From NCBI RefSeq assembly GCF_033568475.1, contig NC_133123.1:161835753-161899752 (forward strand): DNA of 64,000 nt. The letters are read 5' to 3'. Made by a program: the position numbers and the translations under genes. Shown one piece after another: positions 49,338 through 61,384 of the stretch (the stretch's first letter is position 1; each line of letters starts with the position of its first letter). Source of the stretch: Henckelia pumila (taxonomy: Eukaryota; Streptophyta; Magnoliopsida; Lamiales; Gesneriaceae). The notes below the pieces were generated by a model. The model ran no database searches and had not been told where the DNA came from. It was given only the letters and a program-made list of their open reading frames with translations.

Positions 49338-49389
49338 TAAGGACATGGAATTATATTTTTGAACTATCACACAAACATGCTCACATATA

Positions 49390-49391
<2 letters not shown>

Positions 49392-49431
<40 letters not shown>
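49392..49431. repeat. (AT)n microsatellite
   Basis: A long AT dinucleotide run, about 20 units. Confidence 0.9.
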
Positions 49432-49435
<4 letters not shown>

Positions 49436-49619
49436 TCCTTAAAGATTTCTCAATATACAGATATTATCTATATATGTTAATATGACTAGTAGCTCACACA
49501 TACTAAAATTTGAGTCTTACCATTTATTTGCGTGCCAGCCAATATGCTCTGTACCATTCATTGTAGCCATATAGGCAGCATATTGAAATCTAGACAACTT
49601 ATTTATATATTTAAAAAAC

Positions 49620-49860
49620 CTATGGTATCTACTGTTGGCATATCGGACCAAAATATTGAATTTTCGTCATATTGTATCGAAATTTTTTTGATATACAGAC
49701 ATTTTTTTGGTAGATCGAATTTTTTTTTCGGTATCTATACGGTATCAATATGGATTTTTTTCATACCAAAATTTCGAAATTTCGCTATCGGTATCGGTAT
49801 AAATTTTTTTTATATCAATATTTTTAGTACGGTATACCGGAAAACCACCCCTAATCGTAT
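49620..49860. repeat. Dispersed plant repeat fragment (GGTAT-rich)
   Basis: Recurring ggtat / cggtat words and an end accggaaaaccacccctaat are characteristic of a common dispersed plant repeat. The open frame crossing it (49532-49870) is therefore not treated as a gene. Class undetermined. Confidence 0.35.
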
Positions 49861-50050
49861 CAGTGATTGATAATTATTCTCCATTCTTTTTTTTTTCTCC
49901 ATGAGTCAGTCTTGGATTATATTCTTCTCAAGAATATATGCACATTGGCAGCCTTCCACATTCTACAAGGAAAACAAAACAAATAAAGGGGTGCCGAATA
50001 GTCAAAATTTTGTGGGAAATTGAAGAGGCCAGAAGCATACATTTAAGATA

Positions 50051-50210
50051 AGTGTTTTGGAACGCTTTTGGAAAATATTTTTTAGTTTTTTCTTTACAAA
50101 AATTTCAAATTTTATCAAGAAAAAAAATTCAAAAATGCTTTCTACAGCATTCTTGAAATTTTTGTGAAAGAAAATCTCAAAAATGCTTTCTAGAAGCATT
50201 CCAAAACACT
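50051..50210. mobile_element. Small foldback MITE
   Basis: Ends agtgttttggaa and ttccaaaacact are perfect inverted repeats, and much of the 160 bp can fold back on itself (aaaatgctttct(a/g) occurs twice, and inverted). Related sequence occurs near 23.87 kb and 57.98 kb, making a family of at least three copies in the window. Confidence 0.65.
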
Positions 50211-50903
50211 ACCTAAGCGATGCATAATTTGGGCGATTCTCTAGGGATTTAGTTAATTAATATTTTTACATTGATCGTAACACATGAGCTTTAAAATCTT
50301 GTAGTTAAGTTATGCAAAATGATCGTTGTGTTGTTAGATATTCTAACAACGTAATTATATAGGTATGCACTCGTTACACGAAAATAATCACGTCGAGTTG
50401 TTATTGGGATCAATTATATATGATCCCTTATAAACTAATCTAAATGTTGTTCACAAACCGATGTGGTGTTACACTAAATTAAATATTTCAACATTATTTA
50501 CTGGTGTCCACACTAAATGTAATAATATACTATACCAGTAGCCTTTAATTTTAGTATAAAATTTCAAGCATTTTATATACAACTAAGCATCCTACATTTA
50601 ACCCTCTTTTTAAACAAATTTTTGGGTAAAAAATATAGGGTGGTGACTATAGAATATTCTCATTTTATCTCATGAATAAAATAATAAAATATGATGATAA
50701 ATAAAGTTCTTTTTAAAATAAATAATCGTATCACCATTATTAGATGATATCGATTTTTCACATTTTATGAAATTCTCATTAGGTTTTTGATATCTAAAAC
50801 CAAGATATGATCCTATAATATAGGGAGAATTAATCGGAGAAAGCACGGATAAAGTCATAAAACTAGATTAGACAGTCCATCTACTTAGATTTCATGTTAT
50901 AAC

Positions 50904-51100
50904 CAGTGGCGGAGCCAGAATTTTTGGTCTTTTCGGACTAAAACTTTGAGCTTCCGAATCCTTTAATATTTTCAATTGAGCTACCCGAGCTAATACCAAA
51001 TTAATCCAAAAATTTTCAAAATTTATATATACAAAAAATTAAAATAATTTTGGGCTACCCGACCACAGTCCGGGTGGCCACAAGTGTGGCTGCGCCCTTG
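50904..51100. mobile_element. hAT-type MITE with perfect 8-bp target duplication
   Basis: Begins CAGTGGCGGAGCCA and ends TGGCTGCGCCCTTG (imperfect inverted ends). GTTATAAC flanks it at 50896-50903 and 51101-51108. The length is 197 bp and it is non-coding. Confidence 0.88.
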
Positions 51101-51108
51101 GTTATAAC

Positions 51109-54100
51109 CAACACAATTGTGTCGAAGATAATGATGCCCTACAAGCTATTATCGAACAAATTAAATAAACTCAAAAATATCACATCTCGATCACATATTA
51201 AGAATAAAACTCACAATGACCATACAATTTAAATCTTTTAAATCATAATACACTTCCCACTCACGTCTCGTTTACTCTCACTTATTGCTCCCAAAACTGT
51301 TATACTCCATTCGTCCCAATTATATTGTCTACGTTTTTTTTTGTCTCAAATATATAGTCATATACCATATTTAGTAATATTTTTTTATACTTTTTTACTA
51401 ATAAACTCCTATTAAATACAACTTAAAAATTGTGCAATTATTTTTTAATATATTAAATATGGATAAAATAAAAAATTTATATTAAATTATCTTTTTCAAT
51501 AAATTTTTCTTAAAATAGGACAATGCAACGGCGATGGTAAAAATAATAAACTAAAACTATACATCGAATATAGTGTTTTATTCTCTGCGATTGGGTTGGG
51601 AATCTGCCCTCTCAAGCCAACCAACTTTACAAAAAGTAAATGCTTCCCACTTAGTGTATATATAATTATATATATATATATAATTATATTGATCTCCTGC
51701 ACTTTAAGGTGCAAGAATTTCGTGGGCGATTGCTAAAATACGATAATATATCTTAGCAATAAAAAAATAATAAAAATTGCTAAAACACACTTTCATGTTT
51801 TAATTTATCAATTTTCCACTGAATTTCTGCTTCCTAAGTGCAGTGAATCAAAATTATATATATATATATTTATATATATATTTATTTATTTATTGGGATG
51901 AGAGTGACAAGTAATGGGCTAATATTCCTCAACAGTTCCTAATTCCTTTGCAGGGGAGAATGTGAGTGGGTCTTCCTGAAAAGAAGAGATTGGGAGATGA
52001 ATAAAATAGAAAAAAAAAAAAAAGAAAAAAAAAGACCTCATTTAGAGATTAATGGCAGACATATTTGCTCCACAACCACATAAAGTTACTCGCTTTTAAG
52101 GCCCCATATCTTAATTTTATGTTAATAATATAGATTAAGACATTAAGTCCCAAATTTAAATGATAGTTGCATCAAAAGTAGCTACTGTTGCTTAATTTAT
52201 GCATAGGAAATTTTTTTTGTGCAAGTGTAAAATTCGGATAAGGATTCACATATGGACATAATTGAGTTTGGCCTTTTTTTAAATTATTATTATTATTATT
52301 TTTGCAGTGTACTATCTTATAATACATAAAATGCCTAAAATAATTTTTTGGGGTTATGGACTTATAATAATACCCTTATAAGATTATACAAATATTTAAT
52401 TAAAATTATAATAAAAATATTTTTTAGTAAATTTATAGTTTAACTATGACTAACGTATCTCAATATTATTTTCTTTTAATTTGATCTCTACTTTGACCTT
52501 AAAAAAAATCATATCACCATTATTAGTATAAAATATTATTTTATTAGTTTTAGAAATTAATAACTCATATTTTATTTCGATTTCATTTAAAACAGAATCG
52601 TAAAAAGAATAATGATTTATTACCAGTACTAATTTCATTAATAAACAAGATCTTCAAAAGAATAATCATTTTACTAGTCATACTCTATATTTGGAATTGA
52701 AGATATTAATCCAATTAAGTGCTCGATTAATTATATTCTCAGTTGGCTCTTTCCAAAAAATTCTTCGGTGGTTGCTGCCCGCAGGCATCCATTTGCCTGC
52801 ACGAAGCACATCACCTACTTGAAAATGACATCACGCCTTACCAATTATTTGGTCGTATTAAGATAGTATGTACAAACTCTAAAAATTATAATATTTTGAA
52901 TAAAATATCGTATTCGAGTTTTACAAATAAATATTTAAACTGAATCTGATATTAGTTTTCTCTTCACTACGACTCAATTTTAGTTTACTTTTCTTAAGCA
53001 TGAAGTTATAGAATTTTTTTGAAAAACCAAGATTTTATATATGAATGTTTTAATAGAAACTGTGACGAATTATTGACCTTAATCACTATTAATAGTTGAT
53101 GTAAGATATTGTATTAAATAACAAAAAAAAAAAAAGAACTTAGGGTAAAAGCAAAAGGCGAAGAAGTAAATTCAAAATTTGCCAAACTTTATAGTTAATA
53201 TAAAATTGAACAGTGTTAACGTAACATGATGACTTCATAATAGCCACTCAAATCACTTAACAAGATTTGATAATTACGATCTTCCGTTATTTAAAATCAT
53301 TAATAATCATTGTGTCTTCTCTCTCAATATGTTATCGGTTTATTCGAATAATTCGATCATATTATCTCAAAAATTGAATAGAATCCACGAACCATTTATC
53401 ATCATATCAATATTAAACATTTGAGTAGGTATCTTGTGAGACGAATCTTTATCCATTAGACAATCAATCACACTCGTAGTTAAAATAGAGTGATGATATA
53501 TGTACAAAAAAATTTGTACAACAATTTTTACATCATACAAAATTCAATACAAAAAATTAATTTATCAAATCTAATGATACATTGAATGCATAATCTCATG
53601 ATATAATATTAAAACTCACGAGATAATAACAAAATATCATGACATAATTGCTATAAATATTGTTATACGATATATTGGTTGTATCTTTAACATTATTTTT
53701 TAAAATAAAATTAATACTCTCACATAAAAAATAATATTTTTTAATAGATTACTTAAATAATGTCTGACAAAATTAACTCATAAAACTGTCTCACAAGAGT
53801 TTTTCCCTAAACATTTTCAGGTGATAATATTAAAGTTATCTCACAAAATTAACTCATAAAACTGTCTCACAAAATTAACCGGCCGGACCCTCTCGCTCCG
53901 CCAAGCAGCAAATCGGGGTAGATTGACCTACCACAATACATCAGATATAACTAAAAAACGACGGACCGGTTCGGTTCACGATTGGTACCACCGATACGTT
54001 TTGACAGTAACTATTCAATTCAATTCAAAAAGAGAAAAATGTGAGCAGTAATCATTATCTGATACAGTCATGTGTATCGACTCAAAATATGGTCAAACGT

Positions 54101-55414
54101 TACTGCTGCCCGAAATTAATACCATCAGAAACTAGGCAACAGTGTTGATTCTCTATTTTGCAGTTGTAATAGATTGCACTAAAAGTGGAATATTGACAAA
54201 TTTTAAAATATCACTCGTGTTTTAAAATGAAATGTAATGTAGTTCAAATGAGAGATCGATAAAATATTAATAGGTTAGATTTCATGGAGAATATAATTTG
54301 GTCTTGTAAATTTATGTTTTTCTAAGTTATCAAATATTGTTTGTTTATTTGTTTGTTTTCAATTTTAGTTATTTTTTTTATGTACTTACATTGGCCGGTG
54401 TGACAACATAAATGACTAAAATCATAAAAAAAGATAAATAGATGGAAGAAAAATAAATTTTCATCATAAAATTATTACTATTACATCACTACAATTTTTT
54501 TTACAATATTTAAGTAGTTTATAACTTTATAGATATAAGACCATATTAATAACTATAACTTCATGCTATCTAGAATTAAAAACCATTATTTCCAATTCAC
54601 TCTTAACAATTTTATTGACCCCTTTTAAAAATGGATGGATATGATGAGACAATAACTCAATAAGTGCAAAAGATTAATTATATAATATCGAACTAGAATT
54701 AAATATTAAAATATAATTACATAAATTTCTTTATCATATATTCACTGATTAAATTCATGAATCTAAGCACTTTATAATATGATTTTATAACGTCAGATTC
54801 AAAATAATGAACCAATACTGAAATGGACAATCTACCAAGATTTAATTTGTGTGGGCACATGAATATATTTGCACTGTTGTGTGACATAAACTGACTTTGC
54901 AATACAGCAAAAGTCAATCTTTATGCAGCTAACACAGTTGTTGAAAATGGCATGTTTTACAGCCCGATTACAAAATCTAACAGAATACATTCCAACGATA
55001 GATCATATTAAGGAAGAGTAGGTCTCTACATATCCATATTGGTGAGACGACGGATTAACTTGCTTCATATTTTTAGTGAAAATTAATATTTTATAACAAT
55101 AATACTTTTTTATTTAAAAAATTAACTAATGAGACAATTTCACAAGAGTTTTAGTGTATGAAAAAAATAAAAGTGAAAATAACTGGTGAAATTTACATTT
55201 AGGGATAACAACCTTTAGGGGATTCACTTATTTTTTAAATCACGTCATTTGCACATTTTTTATTTTTTTTTATCTTGTCGCTTCAGTGATTTGTACTTTT
55301 TGTCACCTTAGTTATTTGAAGTGAAATTAGACACGTCAACAATGTCCATTATCACATCATCGATTTTTTACGGCACATCATCATTTTCTAATGTAATTCA
55401 AATATTATTAAAAC
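51109..55414. other. AT-rich intergenic region
   Basis: No gene supported. It contains AT microsatellites near 51660 and 51860, poly-A runs near 52010 and 53130, and scattered short open frames without domains. Near 53800-53880 the phrase ctcacaaaattaactcataaaactgt is partly repeated. Confidence 0.45.
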
Positions 55415-55610
55415 TAAAAGAAACAAATTATTATAAGGCATCGTTTGGTAGACATTATTATTAATCTATTTATAAATTATCTCATCCAATCTCTCGTTCT
55501 TTTCGTCGTATTATTTATCCATCTATTAAGTATTAATCTTACATCAATCAAATCATTAAATAATTTATCTTACGTTAATCAATAACTTAAAAGAAACAAA
55601 TTATTATAAG
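55415..55610. repeat. MITE remnant between 23-bp direct repeats
   Basis: A fragment starting GGCATCGTTTGGTAGAC at 55438, the same family as 48946-49337, lies between two identical 23-bp sequences containing aaaagaaacaaattattata (55415-55437 and 55588-55610). The repeats are far longer than a PIF target duplication. Confidence 0.65.
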
Positions 55611-56820
55611 AGTTAATTAACTATGTATATGTTAATTCTTTAAAAAAAAAAAAACTATGTATGTTAATTGATTGAAAACAAATCCAAAAAAAATTACACG
55701 ATCAAAACTATAATATTTCTGGTTAGTGTCATATCAAAGAGAACATAACTTTATTTTTAATTTTTTGAAAATAAGAGAACATAAATTTCACCTATCTCAC
55801 AATCCATATAAAGAATTTTCATCCTCCAGACCCTCCTGTAAGTGGCCAGCTGACTTGACATTAATATGGAAGTACACACTTAATCTGTCAGCCTGTGCAA
55901 TGCATCACTCTCTTTTAAAATAATAATAAACACCCTTTTGAGTTTTGACCATATATACAACCTTCTTTTATTTCTCAAAATAAAATATGCTTTTATTCAA
56001 ATAAAACATGCTTAATATATACACCCCATACACACACATATGTATGTGTCTATGTATATAAGCACGTATGTATATATCTGCGAAAATGGTTGAGACACAT
56101 AAAGAGGGAAGAGAGGAAGAGTTACTATATATATTTGAAGGTAGACATTTCAATGGATCCGACATGTATCGATAAATGTCCATTTTTAAACTTACGAGGC
56201 AACTCTCAAAGCTAATTACATATACATTATTTGAAATCACGAGATCAATGAATTAAAACCTCTAATTTTTATCTTTTTGTGTTTTAAATTTTGAGTACAA
56301 ATACCCCTAAAAATACATACAAATAAGGGAATTGATAAATGTTCAAAATTTGAAAATGTCAGGCTGTATGTGCACAAGATTTAAAAACAAAAAAAATTAA
56401 TAAATCATTTTTTTCATAAGAAATTTTTAAGAATATCGTAATTCGGTAAAAGCCATCTATGCAATTAACCATTCCTTCGATTCTCCCAAAGAGAGATTCA
56501 TATATACGATCTGTCAAATGGGGTCATATCATATACAAAGTTTTGAAAAACAATGTGCATATAGATCCTTTTAACTTTTTCCTCCGAACACTATCCGCCA
56601 TTGTTTTTGTTTTTTGTTTTTGTATTTGTATTTGTATGGCTTCCGAAGTTGCAAGATGTTAGGATGAAACCAACCCTTCTTGTTCTCTTTCGTTTCGCAT
56701 CATCGCACCCAGACAATAATCCGCCAATACATACAACAAACACTTACCTCGTTCCACTCAGGAAAAAAACAAGCGCACGCATACATTCATCAAGATTCTT
56801 TTGCGAAATTAATCAATCAC
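55611..56820 (+). other. Spacer and promoter of the neprosin-domain gene
   Basis: No gene supported. The 250 bp before 56821 are richer in C and T and probably include the leader. Confidence 0.4.
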
Positions 56821-59490
56821 ATGGCTTCTTCCAAACCCATCTTTCTCACATTTTTCGTTGTCGTTTTGCTCTTCGCGACGCGCTTAAGTATTGTCGTTTC
56901 CATAAAGATAGATCCGCGGCCGGAGAACCAGACTCTCCGGCCGGGACAGGAGTTGGACAAGTTCAGGAGGATTAGGAGTTACCTCAAAAAGATCAATAAG
57001 CCTGCTGTCAAGACAATCAAGGTCTCTTAATTCCTTCTGCTAAAATTTTTCGGGTTCAGATAAAAATCCATTTTCATGATAAAGTTTTCTTGTTTAGTTT
57101 TCGGAGTAGGCCATAACGTTTTTCTTTTTCTTTTGCTTTTTTTTTTTTTTTTTTTTTGCAAAATTTTTTAGAGTCCATATGGTGATGATGTAATAGATTG
57201 TGTTCTATCTCATCATCAACCAGCATTTGATCATCCTCTGCTCAAAGGACACAAACCTGCGGTACGTACGTTTGATTCGCCAATCTCATCTATTTCTTGT
57301 CAAGAACATTTATATATAGCACATTTAATTCGAGTTAGTTTTATGGGATTTGTTAAAATATTAATGTTGTTAATTTCTTGAATTTTGGATTGCAGGAACC
57401 ACCAAAAAGACCGAAGGGAAACGGTTCATTCGACTCGATCACATCGGAGACATTTCATTCATGGATCGATACCGGCGAACTGTGCCCCGACGGAAGCATT
57501 CCGATCAGAAGAACGACGGCTGAAGATGTTCTCAGGGCCAGCTCTATCGGCAGGTTCGGTAAAAAACTCGCGAGAGGCGTCCGGAGAGACACGACCAGCA
57601 GCGGTCACGAAGTTAGTCTATCAGCTATAACTTTTGATATTAATACTACCATGTTTTCGAGAAGTGGGAGTCAAATCAAGTTTTTTAAGGGGAAAAAATA
57701 TTATTCAATTCAAACATCCAAGTATAAAAGTAGTATATTAATTAAGTTTCCAATTATATATTAATACGCAGCATGCAGTGGCATTTGTGAATGGAGATCA
57801 GTACTATGGAGCAAAGGCCAGTATTAACGTGTGGGCGCCACTTGTCACAGATGAGTACGAATTCAGCCTATCACAACTTTGGGTCATTTCTGGCTCATTT
57901 GGCAATGATCTTAACACCATCGAGGCGGGTTGGCAGGTTCATATATAGTCGTCATGTTATGGTATTTTTGTGAAATTTTGTTAACGAAAAATTGAAAAGT
58001 GCTTCGTAAAAAATTTGTCAGACACTACTTATAAACGTTATCGATCGTTGATAGATCATCATAATATATATATTTTTTTACTTACGAGGTAGTTGATATG
58101 AATTCAGGTTAGCCCGGAATTATACGGAGACAATAATCCGAGGTTTTTCACATATTGGACGGTATGACGATGTTTTTTTTTTTTTTTAATTATTACGGAG
58201 TGTCGAAATTCGAACACATTGCTGATGAAAGAAACATTGGATGTATAACAGACGGATGCATATCAAGCTACTGGATGTTACAACTTGCTATGTTCTGGAT
58301 TTGTCCAAATCAACAGCAAAATCGCGATCGGGGCAGCGATATCTCCGAGATCATCTTACAGTGCTAAGCAGTTCGATATCGGCATTATGATATGGAAGGT
58401 GTGCAAGTTTTCGTATGTATATTTATAAAATAATTAAACAAAGGACTATATGATTCTTTTTATATATACTTGGTTTGCTCCAATGTTTCTAATATAATAT
58501 TTGCAAGATTCTCTTCTTTGCCCCCAATTGCATACATTAATCCACTGTTATCTCACTCTTCTTGCAATTAAATATTGTTTCTTAGTTGACCCTTGCAAGT
58601 TCAAGAATCTTGGTTACCATTCCTAAATTATTTCTATATTATACTAATCGAAGTCCCTCGAAGGTTTTTATATTGATTTGCTAGCTAAATTATGAAGTTT
58701 TTATATTAGGATTAGAGTCATGTGATATGTACAATGAAGAAGGTTACATACATGGTTATACATCACTTCTAAAATTACAAAAATATCTCAAATCGAATCG
58801 TGAAAAGATTTTTTCATTGCGATAATTTTGTAATTTCAAAGACAACGTATAACCGTACGTATAACCTTCATCACATATGCCACATTTTTTTTCTTCAAAA
58901 TTTAAGATTTGGTAAACTATTTTTTCGAGTAGTGTACAGTGTACACCTAGGGGAAAACTAGGGGCACGCCCACAAACCAAGGGATGGGTGGAAATGGACT
59001 AAATTCTTTACTTGTTTAATGTTTAGATCCGAAGGGACCACACAAAGTGAAGAATTATAGAATATGGATATTTTTCGATGTCACTTACTTCTATGTGTGT
59101 GTATATGTCCAGGATCCGAAACACGGACACTGGTGGCTCGAGTTCGGGTCCGGCCTCCTCGTCGGATATTGGCCGTCGTTCTTGTTCTCCCACTTGCAAA
59201 ACCATGCAGACATGGTTCAATTCGGGGGTGAGATAGTGAACTCGAGATCAATGGGGTACCACACATCGACCCAAATGGGGAGTGGGCACTTCGCTGATGA
59301 AGGGTTTGGGAAAGCATCTTATTTTAGGAACTTGCAAGTTGTTGATTGGGACAATAGCTTGCTCCCTTTGTCCAATCTTCATCTCTTGGCTGATCATCCT
59401 GATTGCTATGACATAAAATCTGGGAAAAATGATGTTTGGGGCAATTATTTTTACTACGGCGGCCCGGGGAGGAACTCGAAATGTCCGTAA
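56821..59490 (+). CDS. Neprosin-domain (DUF239) secreted protein
   Basis: Seven exons, 56821-57021, 57172-57261, 57396-57611, 57772-57936, 58108-58161, 58252-58398 and 59113-59490, all in phase 0, give 416 aa. Residues 1 to about 28 form a signal peptide. An N-terminal activation region follows (SPYGDDVIDCV, QPAFDHPLLKGHKP), then the neprosin domain from HAVAFVNGDQYYGAKASINV onward. Neprosins are glutamate peptidases that cut after proline. The likely catalytic pair is E220 in NTIEAGWQ and E331 in QFGGEIVN. E220 was placed by analogy with neprosin E188 and E331 with E297, using the GW-Q and GGE contexts and similar spacing. Cysteines in TGCYNLLCSGF probably form a disulfide. The ATG at 56821 is the one that gives the signal peptide. 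Most plant paralogues have no known substrate. Whether this one is active is unproven. Confidence 0.9.
57960..58035. repeat. MITE-like fragment in neprosin-gene intron 4
   Basis: The words tttgtgaaattttgttaacg, aaaagtgcttcgtaaaa and gacactact resemble the foldback element at 50051-50210 and the fragment near 23.87 kb. Confidence 0.4.
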
Positions 59491-61384
59491 AAGGCTAAAA
59501 ATGGAAATTCACAACCATTTAGAGACAAGGTAAACAAATAACCAATCATTGTAGTCAAATCAAGTCTTTTCTATCTCAGTCTAATTTGCTCTTTAGCTAT
59601 GGTTTTTTAAAAATGATTTTGACTATATATATTCCATCCTTTAATCGGGTAAATGTTCTTCATGATTTGTGTGATGAATCTATATATGGCAAGAGTCCGG
59701 AAATACAAGTCGGTGTACGTAGCATAAAAAAATTATTAAAAGTCATGTGGTGAATTACGTGTATATACATCATTTTATATTTTATTTGCGATCTAACTTG
59801 CAGAAATTCACAACGAGAATCAAGACTGGTTGTACTTGTACTAAAAAAAACTTGCAGAAACTCGCAAGGAGAATCAAGACCCAAATGGAAGGACAAGATG
59901 AGGGCATTTTAGGAGCATATATCATCTCTTGGACTATAAAATTTTCTAACTTTGTGTAATTTTTTTTCCCACTAAAATGTAAGTATTATGTGTTTTTCTT
60001 GGTAGCTGGAGGCAAAATCATGAGTTAGCATTAATTTTTGGGTCCACGATGGGTTAAATCTTTTGACAATAGCTCGATCGGTTGCCCCTTCTAACATGTG
60101 GCTCAGGTTTCAATTCTTTTTTTCTACAAGTCATGTTTGTTGTACTCCTACTCATGTAAATTTTCGAGTTAATTAACCATATGGTATAATAGAGATTGTG
60201 ATTTTTAACTCTCTCCCGATAATTATTATAAGTTTATTTTCGTCCTTCTAATTTTGCGATTTAGATAATCTATTTATCAAAATCGACTTTCAGTCGTACT
60301 GGACGAATGTATGTGAAATGACCAAGATGCCCCGGCCCTAGAAGTAATTGTTTGAAGTACGAACTCTGGTTTTTGTTGTGCACTTGTCGACTTGCATCAG
60401 AGGACTATAGCACGGCAGTACAACCCCATTGCGTGCCTGTAGTACTCCACCAATGAAGTGAATATATGTATAAAAATAAAATTAGGGTTTTAATTGGTAA
60501 AATGCATTTTGGTAGGATTATATTATAATTTCAGCATGACTTAATCAACACATTAATTAATTGATCAATCAATTCAAATGTAAATGGAAACAAATTCACT
60601 TCCCTAACCGAGAATATGATATTATCGAGGAATATATAATCTAATGAAATTAATCAAATATGTATATTTATTTTCAAATTTCTTTTGAAGTTCGTACTTT
60701 TGGAACATGTGTGGTGGTTTCTCTACTTTGTAGCCCCACGGGAATGAATATGATAGAGTGTTAATAATTGAAAACTTGGGATACAATTTGTCAGCACGGC
60801 ACCATGTTGGGTACACTGGTCATCATTATTGGATAGAACGTTCTGAACGTGACGACGTTTGAACTGATGTTTGATTTAAAATATTTAAGTTACATCATTA
60901 GCATTATTTAAATTTTTTTGTAAAACAACATCATCGCTCGATCCTAACACCTATCGAAATATTTAAATCTAACAGCTTGGTAAAAAGCTTGCATGCCAAC
61001 CAAGGAGAATTAATTGATTTTTCTCTAGTCAAATTAGGATTTTTTTTTTTAAAAAAAAAAAAAATATTTGTTCTACAGACTACACATTTATATTTATCTC
61101 TATAAAAGATTAAAGTGTATTCCTCCCTGGGCCTACATACTATAGACAGTAGACTAAACATATATATTTTCAAGTGCACCAGATCAGCCCAGGATGAAGG
61201 CCTTCCACTAGGGGGGCCGAAACTAATTTTTCAGCCCACTTAAAAAATAATTTCATAAAATAAATTAGAAAAAAAAAATAAAAAAAAAATGGCGGGCTTC
61301 CCATGAATGCTTCACTCCTCTTCTCCCCGTTCAAATTAAACCCTAAATTTCTTGGAAAATTGGCGATTTCACGCAGAAGCTGAG
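59491..61384. other. Spacer between neprosin-domain and SPC25 genes
   Basis: A 30-bp direct repeat (cttgcagaaa..gagaatcaagac) occurs at 59797 and 59851. Around 61200-61240 a ggggggccgaaacta block resembles the ends of the GGCGGAGCC-type MITEs. No coding region is supported. The last 100 bp should be the SPC25 promoter and leader. Confidence 0.4.

Noticed and set aside
49532-49870. 112-codon frame rich in Ile and Phe
   Set aside because: It is composed of a dispersed GGTAT-rich repeat and has no protein signature.
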